Assembly (NCBI GenBank): GCA_015501075.1
Contig: JADNYJ010000540.1
Span: 1-21,135 of the forward strand
Direction: 5' to 3'
Length of the DNA: 21,135 nt
Origin: Gymnopilus junonius
Lineage: Eukaryota > Basidiomycota > Agaricomycetes > Agaricales > Galerinaceae
The notes under the pieces were generated by a model, which saw only the letters and a program-made list of their open reading frames with translations, did no database searches and was not told the DNA's origin. Positions 10,053-20,218 of the stretch are shown here, in pieces. Positions within the stretch are counted from its first letter, which is position 1; every line of letters begins with the position of its first letter. A program made the translations under genes and the position numbers.

Positions 10053-11110
10053 CTACCGAAATAGGGTCATGAGCGGTGTGATGCCAAAAGTATCCCAGAA
10101 CTCTCTAGAGTCCAATGCACGACCTAGGTACCGTACATCCCGAGGCAGACCTCGAACTCCAGTCTCCTGCAGTAATTCGCGAACCCATGTCGGTTGAGGC
10201 CCACAGCCATCTTCATGTTTCTGCCGCTGAGGATCCGGTGCCGAAGAAGATTCAGTGCTTAGTGAAATCGTAGTTGGCTTGGCTGGAGGAGCAGAGCCCC
10301 ATGCTGATGCGAGATCCCACCAGTCGTATATGCGACCGTCGGTGAGTATCCAACGTTGACCTTGGGCTTTGGTGAAGTCGTCACGAATGGCGAGAATCGC
10401 TCGGGCGATGTCGATCCCATGTATAACATGAAGGCTACCCTGAATGAAGAACAGGGCCTTATCAATATAGGAACTAGAAACTAATTGGAAAAAGCTCACC
10501 TTACTTCGAAGCGCCTCCTTGGTTGGTGCCACTCTTGCAACCCAATTTTTCGGCTGTCTGGCACCGCCCCATAACCCAGCGAGATTTAGAACCGTGGTCG
10601 GAAAAGTCGGAGACAGCGCCAGCAGTTCGCCTTCGGCGTCTCCTCTAGGAGTCGACACGTAAGGTGCATGGCGATCATACCACTTGTGCTGAACGGCCTG
10701 TAGAGGAACATCTACATTTCCAGCGAGACGTGGTCCCTATTCAAACACATCAGCTGAGCCTGCGCATTAAAATGTTACAAAACACATACATCCCAAATGC
10801 TAGTTGCGCCTAGCTGTATAAACTTCGTCTTCAGCCCTTCCTGCTTATGGCTCTCCGTATAGAGACGAACGATCCGCTCAGAAGCGCCCATCTGCGTGAT
10901 TGGGAAAGTAACGAGCACTACCTCAGCGTTCGGAAGAATGCTATAGGGTCCAATGTCGTCAGAGTCGGGGTCGAAAGTAAATTTGATAGTTGATGCTCGT
11001 CCTGAACGAGTGGTAGCTGCGTGTGTCACACCGCGCTCATCGCAGAGTTCGGTGAGGAAGGCTGAAGTCCATCCAGCCCCTAAAATGAGAATATCAACCG
11101 TCATTCCCAT
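10053..11110 (-). CDS. Rossmann-fold NAD(P)-binding protein (SDR/epimerase-like)
   Basis: Three exons (11110-10790, 10736-10500, 10439-10053) joined in phase 0 give 314 aa; the introns are 53 and 60 nt. The N-terminus MTVDILILGAGWTSAFL carries a nucleotide-binding glycine motif at residues 11-15 (GAGWT). Later segments fit an extended-SDR/NAD-dependent epimerase fold: AEVVLVTFPI, IQLGATSIWD, VLNLAGLWGG and HVIHGIDIARAILAI, then WILTDGRIYDWWDL. The C-terminal tail contains WVRELLQETGVRGLPRD. No canonical YxxxK is obvious, so catalysis is unproven; it resembles the YeeZ-like atypical SDRs found in fungi. The start at 11110 is the first ATG, and a splice acceptor lies directly before it. The protein is probably cytosolic and its substrate is unknown. 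Confidence 0.8.
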
Positions 11111-11160
11111 CTGTACAAGAGAAAAAGAAGACGTGAACTACAAAAAAGCTTAAGACTTAC
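11111..11160 (-). other. Leader (5'UTR) intron abutting the start codon
   Basis: On the minus strand a perfect GTAAGT donor is followed 50 nt later by a pyrimidine-rich tract and TTGTACAG immediately before the ATG of the Rossmann-fold gene. No ATG-initiated frame upstream could feed a coding exon, so this is best read as a 5'UTR intron. Confidence 0.6.
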
Positions 11161-11477
11161 AAGAGTTTCTCAGACAATAGGTTCGAAATATTGACGGTGA
11201 GAGAGGAAAGGATGATTTTCGGTCACAATGCGTGACCAGTGACCGGTTGACCAGTTGACTTGCGATTTGAATCATTTTCGAAAACACAGTTCTACAAGGG
11301 AACAATACTTCGACGGAGTCACAATAGCTCTGACTATTGATATAGTATGCATCCGCTTTTTCTCCACCAAAAGAACCCCGCCTTGACGTCGAATTTTAAC
11401 CGAGATATTCTTATTTCCTCCAGCGGAGAAAGTTTTCTTGTCAATGCCATCGTCCAATGCGACCTAGATATATATCC
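11161..11477. other. Intergenic region
   Basis: Promoter region of the minus-strand Rossmann-fold gene and flank of the plus-strand F-box pseudogene. I see no gene or clear element. Confidence 0.4.
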
Positions 11478-12880
11478 GATGCTTTAGGGACACGCGTAAT
11501 TCTACAACTGCATCACGACATATTTAAAGAAATATTTCTTTGGAACACAGATATCTTCCAAGAATTTTCTTGCCAAACAGCCTGCCTCAGTTCCCAAGTC
11601 TGTCGTACCCGGCGCGATTAATTCGTCCTAGATTTGGGGTCGCCTTATAGATCTCGACATCCTTTCTCAGCAAAGCGAAACCTGGCGGGAGGAAGTCCTT
11701 AGACGAAGTGGAAAATCCCTACTCTGGATAAACGGTTTCGTGAGGGAAGGTGACCCAACTCTCGCAGTTTTCTTAGGCGCCCTCCTCCAGTAGAACTGGA
11801 AAAGGATTGAACACTTTCGAATAACAATTCTAGATTTCACTGAAGAAAAATACTGGGAAATTCTTCAGCGACCGGCACCCAACCTCCGTTCATGTTTTTT
11901 TGAGCGGCCCACTAAAGGCTTTCTATTGTCCCAACCTCCTCATTTTCTCTTCGACAATTTCGCACCGAGTAACGAGTTTTTCGATCCAAGAATTTGCATT
12001 TGCACTAGACTCAGCACGCGATGGTTGACGAATCTCTGCCACCTCGACTCGTCCTTTCAGCCAATCGCGACTGACATCCTCAGAGTGCTCCAATCCACGA
12101 TCCATCTCGAATCGCTTACTATCTTACCTGCACCAAGAGATAGTCCGCGTTTGCTGGTCGGCGCGTCGTCCCCCTTGCCGACCGTTATGCTCCTAAATTT
12201 GACCCAGCTAAAGCTCCGATGCTCATCGTTCAGGCTCGCCATAGAACTCTTGGAGCATATCCATCCCGCTGATGGTTGTGCGCTTACTTTTTACGACAAA
12301 TTCAATCCAATTGGAGACGTTCCTTCTCTCAGAGAGTAGCTGAGGGAATTTATCTCAACCTTCGATCTCTCTGCGACGAAAAAGCTCAATTTATGGGTCC
12401 AGACTGGCAATTAAAAGCCTACTTAATATTCAACTTGTATGCCGTTTTTCTTCGCTTTTTCCTCGGTCACTTTCCTGGAACTCCGGCAGAAAACTTGAAT
12501 TTGGAACAATATTGAAATTGTCGACCCATGTTGATGATCCACGCAGCATTTTCCCTCAGCTCAACACGCCTTCTGTGGTCCCCTTCGAATTTCCTGATCC
12601 TGGCGCCAGAGATCCTCATCCATTATTATCCTTTCTACGGCATCGAAGAGCTTGGACTTCCAGTGCGCAAAGTCATTGTTTTCTTGTCTATCGATCAGAG
12701 CCCTCTCGACCTGAGGAGATGATGATGGTCTTCCCATTCATTGGCGAGACGGACGTGGCGAGTTCGAATACATTTCCGAATCTACATCTTGTATACTACC
12801 ATGCATAGCTTGAATCCTAGGAAGGGAAGATATTCCTGAAAACTTATGATGTCCGACCAGTTGTCAGTCTCTTCTGAGAA
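11478..12880 (+). pseudogene. F-box/LRR protein pseudogene
   Basis: The translation follows an agaricomycete F-box protein over about 400 codons but is broken repeatedly. An F-box-like core (LQLHHDIFKEIFLWNTD, about 11502-11550) is followed by LSSQVCRTRRD, a frameshift, an IWGRLIDLDIL block, and a long LRR-like region (NWKRIEHFRITILDF, PNLRSCFF, LCHLDSSFQPIATDILRVL, NLTQLKLRCSSFRLAIELL). In-frame stops occur at 11629-11631, 11791-11793 and 12337-12339, with more after about 12400. Each sits inside otherwise continuous similarity; for example LRE continues as LREFISTFDL after the third. Downstream pieces such as IEELGLPVRKVIVFLSI and FPNLHLVYYHA look like the C-terminal part. F-box proteins recruit substrates to SCF ubiquitin ligases; this copy cannot make a full-length product. 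The F-box family assignment comes from memory of the protein style, not from a search. Confidence 0.65.
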
Positions 12881-13124
12881 CCAAGAAGGTTGACAAACAT
12901 TGCTGGGTTTCAGATGAACATCGAGGTTCATGAAAACTTACTGTTATATTTTCGAGAGGATGTAGCAACTCCAGTGGCGCGTAACTGTGCATAATTTCGC
13001 TCAAAGAAGGGAAAAATGGTTTTGTTCCGTCGAACATGTTGTATATCTAAGTTGCGTAATAACGAAGGGATGTTGATATCAAATAAAATTGTCCATGTCG
13101 TGCATCGTGTATTCGTAATCCCGA

Positions 13125-14497
13125 CTAGCAATGCCATGTAGACTAAAAAAAATCAACATTCCATAATTGACATGGCCCCAAATAACGACTCACGTCGGGC
13201 ACCCCAGGAGAGCCTATAGCGCCTTGGTAAGCAGGCAACCCAGTGCATTCGGCAAGGCTCACGAGCCTATACCCGGCGGCTTGCAGTTTTTGAATTGCAA
13301 ATGGTAGTACTTGATGCCTATTGAAAGGATCAGCAAACCAAAGCGGGTGCCAGTGTATAGGGGGGTACTCACGCGGTGGTCTCTGTAGGGTTATAGTGGT
13401 GAGTTATAAGGTAAAATAGGAGTAAAACGAACAAAGCTCGCCATATGTTTCATGGTTAAGTGCAAGGAGGTTACTAGGGTGTTTTTTGATCAATTCTTCA
13501 TACGCAGCTTCACTTTGAGCTGGTGTTGAACCAGTAGAATCCCCGGAGCTAAGGACACACTTTGGCTTATAATCAATGTGAGTAGCTACTTTGAAGTCGG
13601 ACTGACTCGAAATCCCACAGGGCAGAATTTGTCCTCTAATATAAGAAACCTGTCGAACAAGAGCGTTATAATTTCCGTAAGCTAGTCATTTCTTATCAGC
13701 CTGTCCTACGGTGTCGGAAGACGAGTTTATCATCAATAAACTTACGAGGACGCATGAACGCAGGTGTAACGCCCACTATCTTCTGGAGAGCCTCTGTATT
13801 CGAGTATTAACGAATCGAAGTGGAGCGATCGCTTCTCGGGCTTACGCTCAACCAGCCACATTTCATTATGGACTACAGTAAATTAAAGGTTAGCTCATTA
13901 TTGAAGAGAAAGGGACCACGATCGGATTGCTCACTGTCATCCAGAGAAAGAGTCGTGAGGTCCTTATGACTCCAAGTATGAGAACCAATTTGGTGACCGT
14001 GTTGGTACGCATAAACGACGCGTTTCACCGAGTCTGGGTCGTAGATACAAGCATCTTTAGGTGAAAAAAATCAATCAGGGGATGCTCGATGCCACCCTCA
14101 TTTTACTATGGACTGACAGTTGTTTCCGTCTACATTGGTTCAGTCGAGTTAGGTTTTCCTGGAACGTAATAGAAAACCCACTAAAGAAGAATGTACCCGT
14201 AGCATTGGCAGCTGTGAGTGCTTTGCTAACATCGTACCTAAAGAGCCATGTGAGAACGATGGATAAAATCATAAAGGGCTTCTAGTCACAAGTAGACCCA
14301 AGGACCGTCGTCCTGACAAAGTGATATCAGAATGACGGAAAAGCGGATGGGGATTATACTACGCTCACAAAGGTCAACGCAGCAGTGTTCGGTTCCACGC
14401 AACTTGTTATCACTCTGGCCTCTCCTTGGCGCATTTGCAGTGGTGAAGCCAGCGCCCCAACCGCTAGGTAGACTGCCAGAAGAGCTGCAGCTAACAT
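13125..14497 (-). CDS. Secreted chitin deacetylase (CE4 polysaccharide deacetylase), possible 1-nt frameshift
   Basis: The enzyme removes acetyl groups from chitin in the cell wall. Twelve exons: 14497-14369, 14312-14290, 14237-14182, 14129-14118, 14054-13935, 13872-13846, 13793-13746, 13681-13607, 13548-13442, 13382-13373, 13317-13194 and 13142-13125, about 249 aa. A signal peptide (MLAAALLAVYLAVGALA) starts at the ATG at 14497. All five CE4 motifs are present: TFDDGPW (motif 1), GSHTWSH (zinc-binding His, motif 2), RPPYGNYN (motif 3), WDFDSGD (motif 4) and LALNHETYE (motif 5). The C-terminus is STWHC with no GPI signal. Exons of 12 and 10 nt are needed to keep the NGNN and HETYETTAH stretches. 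The intron at 13383-13441 has a GC donor. Between RGQILP and WDFD one nucleotide is missing at about 13618-13619, so as written the frame breaks there: either a recent null allele or a base-call error. Family assignment is very secure; intactness is uncertain. Confidence 0.88.
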
Positions 14498-14578
14498 AAT
14501 GATGGAGATGCTGCGTGCGGCAATAGGAAAGGGTAGGGCCGAAATTTTGGACACCAGTAATTTGCATCGACGCGTCCG

Positions 14579-14585
14579 TTTTATA
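14579..14585 (-). promoter_or_regulatory. TATA box of the chitin deacetylase gene
   Basis: On the minus strand this reads TATAAAA, about 82 nt upstream of the ATG at 14497. Spacing is ideal for a short 5'UTR and supports the chosen start rather than the longer frame that begins further upstream without an ATG. Confidence 0.65.
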
Positions 14586-15792
14586 CAGTAGACCCTGCCC
14601 CTTGTTCGGAAGATGCGCAGATATTGACGTCGACATTGACATCGACATCAAGTTCTCAATATAATTCGCCACCAGTAGTAGCGAATTACAGGTACATTGA
14701 ATTAAAAGAAGGCCCAGGCGTAAGGGCTCCAGAATATACCAACTCTGACAGGTTTTCCACGAGCTTGTAAGGTTGTTGTCAATGTCGTACGCCTGTAATC
14801 AAGTATTTTCCTTCACTCTTTTCTATCGGGTTACGACGTTGAAATTTTGGAAAGTCGAATGAGCATGATCTCGGGCTCAAGAAGGAAAGGACGTTAGATA
14901 CGGAAGTTAGAGGAGCCTGAGGTGGAGAACTTGTCCAGGTGTCCCCAAATCTATGGCAAGATAACCGGAGAGAAGTGTAAAGCATGACGGAATTATGGTT
15001 GTGGATTGCGGACAAGTGATGCAGTGGTCCGATCGAATCCATCTTCTGGGCCGTCAAGAACGAATTCAAGTCAAAGGCCGATTCTCTGGGGTTCTGCGTA
15101 CGGTTCTGGAGTCGAACCAGACGTGGATCAGGACATCACAGCCGCCACAGAAGCGGCAGTTGGTCTGACCTCCCCGGTTCAGAAAATAGACTTGACTACT
15201 TGAGTATGATATAAAGGCGCGCAAGAACTTAATTCTGACCTGAGGGGACTTTGGAGGACAGAGATGAACTCGCTTTTTACTTAGCTGGATATGGGTCACT
15301 CACAATTCGGAGATACGACTTATAAGGCATGTCGGGTATATAGCTTGTATTGTCATCCAGAAGAAAGTATTAAGACCGACTTGAGACCGACGGAGAACAG
15401 TATGCTACAGGAAAGATAATACGCAGCAATCAAGTTAAATATCTATCTATCTCGAGAGCTGGAATGAGTAGTGGTGGCAGAAATAGACATGAGCAGGTGA
15501 TTAACGATAGCGAGAAGTAAGAATACAGAATGCCTGAGAGGCATGATGGCATGATATCGAGGCCGATGTTTTAATCTGTAGGTCCTCTGACGGCTTGAAA
15601 TTTGAGATACACTAGGATGAAACCAGAAGTCGATGATGAAAGACAGCTAGAAGCCAGAAGACTGGATAATGAACAGCAAGTATGATGCCAATATACAGGA
15701 GGTTCTGAAAAATGGCAAGTTAGCATGACGGTCGTCATCGAAGGTACGGAATTGAATAATCACCCCGAGGAGTATGAATTCAGTCCCCTGTC
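14586..15792. other. 1.2-kb region without a recognisable gene
   Basis: It lies between the deacetylase promoter and the 3' end of the transcription-factor gene. Short frames on both strands (for example 14779-15069 minus and 15006-15203 plus) have no family resemblance and no splice-consistent extension. The part nearest 15792 should contain the transcription factor's 3'UTR. Confidence 0.45.
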
Positions 15793-18700
15793 TTAAAGCC
15801 TTTGCTGTAGATGACTGCGGTGACTGTCATCCGCCCCGGACCCTATGGGGACGCTGGAGCCCGATGGTTGATGCTCTGCGTGACCTTGCGTAAGTTCGCT
15901 GACGTTAGTCAAGTATGATCCCCATTCGTCTAACCTAAAATACAGTGAGCAAAATAATCAATTAGTCAAAGCCCAGGTCGGGTAAGAGATATAAAGGCAA
16001 GGAAAAGAAAAAAGGTGGAAAGATCGGACTCACGTAAAACCAGCAGGAGCATTCGACCACATCGACATGGTATCGTTGTCTATAAAATCGTAACCGGTGT
16101 TCCTTCCGTTCCCTCCTATGCCAGTATTTTGCCGACGTTGCTGCTGGGCTCCAGGATCGACACTAAAACTTCCATCAGCCATTAGGTCCTCTAGGCCCAT
16201 ACCAGCATCAGTTCCAGGAGGTCGATATGAATTCCCCAGGAAATTATTGACAGGACCACCATTTCCTCCAACGCCAATGCCAGCACCCATACTGCCCGTG
16301 TCGAATGTGGACGAGGACGATGAAGGTGGCAGCTGCTGTCCATAAGATGTGAACGGCGACATCCCATCAAACATCATCCCAACTGCCATAGCGGCTTCTG
16401 CGTCCATGCCGTACCCAAACGCGCCCTGTGGCTGGATTTGAGTCATCATTTCGCTATCACTTGTGTTCGCTATCGACCCAAAGCCACGCCCGGCAGCTTG
16501 CTGGTTGCTAAGCTGATTGCTGCGGGGTAACGTTCCAAAATCGTCCAAGGATGAAAATGATGTCGACGGCTCACGGAACGAAAACCATGAATTTGTATTC
16601 TGCTGCTGTGGTGGAGATTGCCCTGTCGTTGCAGCCTGTGCTGAAAAAGTGAAACCTCCATGCAAAGGAAGACTACCAAGCTCATTGCTATACACAGGTA
16701 AGGAAAGGTACTCCTCAACAGCAGAGGCTGGAGGCGGAGTTGGGGTCAAGGAAGTTGCTGCGGTCGGGGATGGTTGAACGGAAAGCCCTGACGCTGAGGA
16801 CGACGAGGCGGGGGATGATGGGTCGATATATGGATAGCGCGGGAGCGAGAATAACTGTGGCTGCGACTTTATATATGATATTGACGAATGCTGGTGAGCC
16901 GCAGTCATGGAAATGTCCACGCTTGATTGTTGCTGCGTTGGTCGTCTGGACTGAGACGTAGCTGAAGTGTCTTTACCAACTCTTCTTGACCCAGCAATGT
17001 TTCTTGGCCCACTCATATTTCGGGAGGACACATCTCTAGACTGAGCATTAGCCGAAATCGGAATCTCAGCATCTCTTTCTCGCTTATTTCCCGGTGGACT
17101 TGGCTGTGGCAGCGGCAGGTCGCCCACATACGCTAATTCATACATGATATCCCTAGATACCATCCCAGCAACGGCGTTAGCACACCTGTCAAGGTCAAGG
17201 AAAAAGTCCTCACATACCATAGTCTCCCTGCTGAATGCCACCTATCCTCGGAACTCTTCAAGATGTGCATACACTTATATACGTCCATCATCTCTCTACT
17301 GGGGTCCATCGACAGCCCGGAGCGTTTCCCTCCCCATATACTAAGGAGTAATACGATGCCAGAGGTGAACACCGACATCTGAGGAATAAGGAAGCAAGCG
17401 CGTCAGCCACACAGGCCTAAAGACAAGAAATAAAGAGGCAAGAGTACGTCTCAACTCACACAAACTTGCATTTGGGGTATCGCTAGGTCACTCGGACATC
17501 TCTTCTGCTGGATATCTACGACATGGGTACATGACCGCGCAGCATTGGTGCATATAGCGAGAGAGGGGAATGATAGCGGTGAAGGTTTACTCGGAGAAGG
17601 TATGAAAGGGCGATGCACTAGAATTTGGACGTGATAATACGCCGCGTACAACGTGGCCGATTGGTTGAAGAATCTTACGTCTTCACGGTTGGGATCCCAT
17701 CGTACTAGAAAACAGGGTGAGCATAATTCGGAAGCTTATCATATTTGAGAAGCCACATACGATGATCAGGTACTGAATCGACCCATTTATTCAAAGCAGA
17801 GTCAAGCTCGGCTACAATGTGCTGCTCCCATTTTGGACCAACCAGTCCCATGAGAGCTTTTGACTTATTGATAGAGTACTGTCAAAAGTCTCAATATCAG
17901 GTTGAAGCGTGAAGGAAGGAGATGACGTACAATTGTCCGTAATGAAAAGGCCAGTATCTGGTGTAGCTTAATGTACAGTATAAACGCGCTAAGTAAAGAC
18001 GGCTTGTCGACAGGTTGTTTGAAGCGAAGCTCAGGACTATCATTATCCCAATATTCATCATCGCAATCGACGGGCAGATCCAGATCAAATCTAAGGGAGG
18101 TTGCAATGTTAGCCACAAGTCATAATACTAATGCGTATCAAAAGGCATACTCTTCGTCTTGAATGGCACATGGTCGACCCAAAGATGAACTGACCATCCT
18201 GTCCATGCACACGAGAACCCTAAGAAAACACAACACTTAATACTAGCTCAGATTACAACCGTCTTTGACATACCAGAAAGCGCGTTTCCACATCTCATCC
18301 TCCGCAGTCATGGTATGGTTATTGACTTTTCTTCGATGCGCACCCACATCTTGGGCAAGCCTGATGCCGATGCCGACCAAAGTCCAGCACGACTGCGGCG
18401 CAGAGGAGCCCTGCAAGAACTGTACAGAAAGCTGCCAAGCAAAAAAACTAACTTTAGATTCACATGCAAAAGGGCTGATGAGATCCCATGTCAATGACGT
18501 ACACAATATCGCTGGATGTCGTACAAGGTCGGAGGACCCATTATCGACCTCTTGACCATTTGTACTTGATCAAACCATTTCCAGCCAGCTGAATGCCATG
18601 AGTCGATGCCGTCCAGCAAAACTCTTGGATCTTCTGAATACCGAGCTCCGAGGGCGCATACGAGAAGATACACATGAGCAAAGCCATTGTTTGTGAGGTG

Positions 18701-19885
18701 TAAGCCGTCGTTGATGGATTTTTCGAAAGAGGGTCTATGGAGAAGGGGTAGATAGAGGTTAATATTGGTAAAATAGAGGTCGACGCAGTGAAGAGCAACG
18801 TCGTCCTCTGGAAATTCAAATTTTTGAGTGGGTATAGTTTCTGCTATTTTCTCCCACTGTACTTCATCGGTCAGAAAGAAGAAAAACGGAAAGAAGGAAC
18901 TGAATATATACCGGCCTCAACGTCCAAAAAACTTTGCGTCGATTAATTATGGGAGGCAATTGTGTTGTGAGGTCCAGCGCATCCCCCGTATATTTACCCT
19001 TCAGCTCCAGGGCTGTGCGTATGAGCATGGCTCCACTAGATTTGCCAAAAAATCGGTACTCTGTAGGATCAAGTGTCATCCTTCTGAGGCTCTCCGCGAG
19101 GCGCAAATTAGTTTCGTCGTCGTCCTCTGCTGGATCAATGCGTGGCAAAGGTTTGCTGTCGGCCATACCGCGGATAGCGGAGGTAACGACATCAGTTGCT
19201 GCTACTCCCGGTAAGGCGTTGGTACACCCGAGTTTGTCGTGGACGACAGAAGTTATGGATTTCGGGATTGGTTGTTCTGGGTTCCATTTGTCGATTAATG
19301 AGTTCAACTCTTTGAATACTGATTCGTCTGGACATAACTTGACTAGGGTTGAGACAAAAGTTTGAAATAAAATATAGGGGGAAGCGTACCTGCCGCAGAA
19401 CCTTTTCCAATTTGTCCATACGATTTTCAATACTTTCGACATAGCTTTGAGACTGCTTTGAGTATGGGGGGAGGAAAAAACATCATATGAAAGCTCACCC
19501 CTTCGGCGGGCCACGTCTCTAAAGAGAACTTGAATATAGCACTGCAACAACAAAGGACAGGTAAGACACACCTTGGCAGCCTCCACATAGGTGCAGTCGA
19601 AATCATAAGATATACAATTTGAGCACCGGTTTCCTGGCATCTGTACGCCATCACCTGCTCCTAAAACATCAGTAGATGTCGAGCAATAGTCAAAGGCAAA
19701 CGAACATCGAACTAACGTATGCCAATAAATTAATATAAGCATTTGCCGAATGCATATTGAGAACGAGACATACTTTTCTTTCGCCTGCAAATGTCGCATG
19801 CCCTTTGTATCCTCCTCTTCTTCATGGTCTGAAACAGTCCCGAGGATGCCTCGCCATCGTTGGGCTCTTCCTCGTTGGACGACAT
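15793..19885 (-). CDS. Zn(II)2Cys6 transcription factor with Fungal_trans domain, 1073 aa
   Basis: A nuclear fungal-specific regulator. Fifteen exons: 19885-19774, 19711-19706, 19654-19572, 19518-19499, 19444-19390, 19337-18912, 18856-18503, 18431-18274, 18219-18151, 18090-17931, 17878-17761, 17704-17466, 17378-17218, 17152-16034, 15934-15793; all phases close. The zinc cluster has Cys 30, 33, 40, 50, 53 and 60 (C-X2-C-X6-C-X9-C-X2-C-X6-C) with RRKKIR basic residues; Cys40 is encoded across a 6-nt microexon. Residues 75-92 (YVESIENRMDKLEKVLRQ) look like the dimerising coiled coil. Residues about 235-600 form the Fungal_trans (PF04082-type) region, with FTNINLYLPLLHRPSF, QGSSAPQSCWTLVGIGIRLA and RMVSSSLGRPCAIQDEEF. 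Residues from about 660 are Ser/Gln/Pro/Gly-rich and probably activating. The last exon (WGSYLTNVSELTQG) is preferred over stopping at 16030 because a GTGAGT donor overlaps that stop. The ATG at 19885 is followed directly by an acidic leader and the cluster. The target genes are unknown. Confidence 0.9.
19706..19711 (-). other. Putative 6-nt microexon in the zinc-cluster motif
   Basis: Minus-strand TTCGAT is flanked by an upstream ..GTTAG acceptor and a downstream GTTCGT donor. The introns on each side are 62 nt (19712-19773) and 51 nt (19655-19705), the usual size in this window, and the second has a CTACTGAT branch-like element near its end. Inclusion yields KKIRCDGVQ with both flanking codons completed; omission by a single longer intron yields KKRAGDGVQ, lacking the third zinc-binding cysteine. 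Confidence 0.75.
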
Positions 19886-20218
19886 TGCGTAGTTACAAAT
19901 GGAGGGAAAGATTACAATGGGATGATGATAAACAAATTTGATGTGACACTGATTATGCGCGGGGTTACATATAAATGCCGAAAAAAGAACACCGGCACCA
20001 AATCTGACGCGTCGTTGCCGGCACCTACAAAACTTGAACAAGACCCCCTCCATTCTACCAATTGGCAATTCCGAACTTTGGTATGAGTCACTCGCTACAA
20101 AGCGTTTGACATATTTTTGCTGCGATCTTGACGTTATCTTTTGGAATGCTTCAAGAAGAGCTGCTGACTCGAAACCTCGATAAAATTTCCCCCGCTGACC
20201 GGATAGCTGAATGTTGGA
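19886..20218. promoter_or_regulatory. Upstream region of the transcription factor gene
   Basis: Probable promoter and leader of the transcription-factor gene. It contains a palindromic CCAATTGG at 20058-20065, a possible CCAAT-box site about 175 nt before the ATG, readable on both strands. No other element is clear. Confidence 0.35.

Noticed and set aside
14286..14672. 128-codon minus-strand ORF overlapping the start of the deacetylase gene
   Set aside because: It is in a different frame from the signal peptide and motif 1, and has no family resemblance; it is a shadow of the real gene.
15040..15175. Minus-strand GGTTCGACTCC, a perfect tRNA B-box with a possible T-arm hairpin
   Set aside because: No matching acceptor stem, D-arm or anticodon arm could be formed at the proper distance upstream, so it is not a tRNA gene.
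15630..15710. Possible C/D-box snoRNA (GATGATGAAA followed ~70 nt later by CTGA)
   Set aside because: The flanks do not form a terminal stem and the boxes are too short to be significant.
16097..16961. Several plus-strand ORFs opposite the C-terminal exon of the transcription factor
   Set aside because: They are antisense shadows created by the GC-rich, low-complexity Ser/Gln/Pro coding sequence.
18864..19799. Long minus-strand ORF as a separate gene
   Set aside because: It is exon 6 of the transcription factor read through flanking introns, which contain splice signals and break the zinc-cluster frame.
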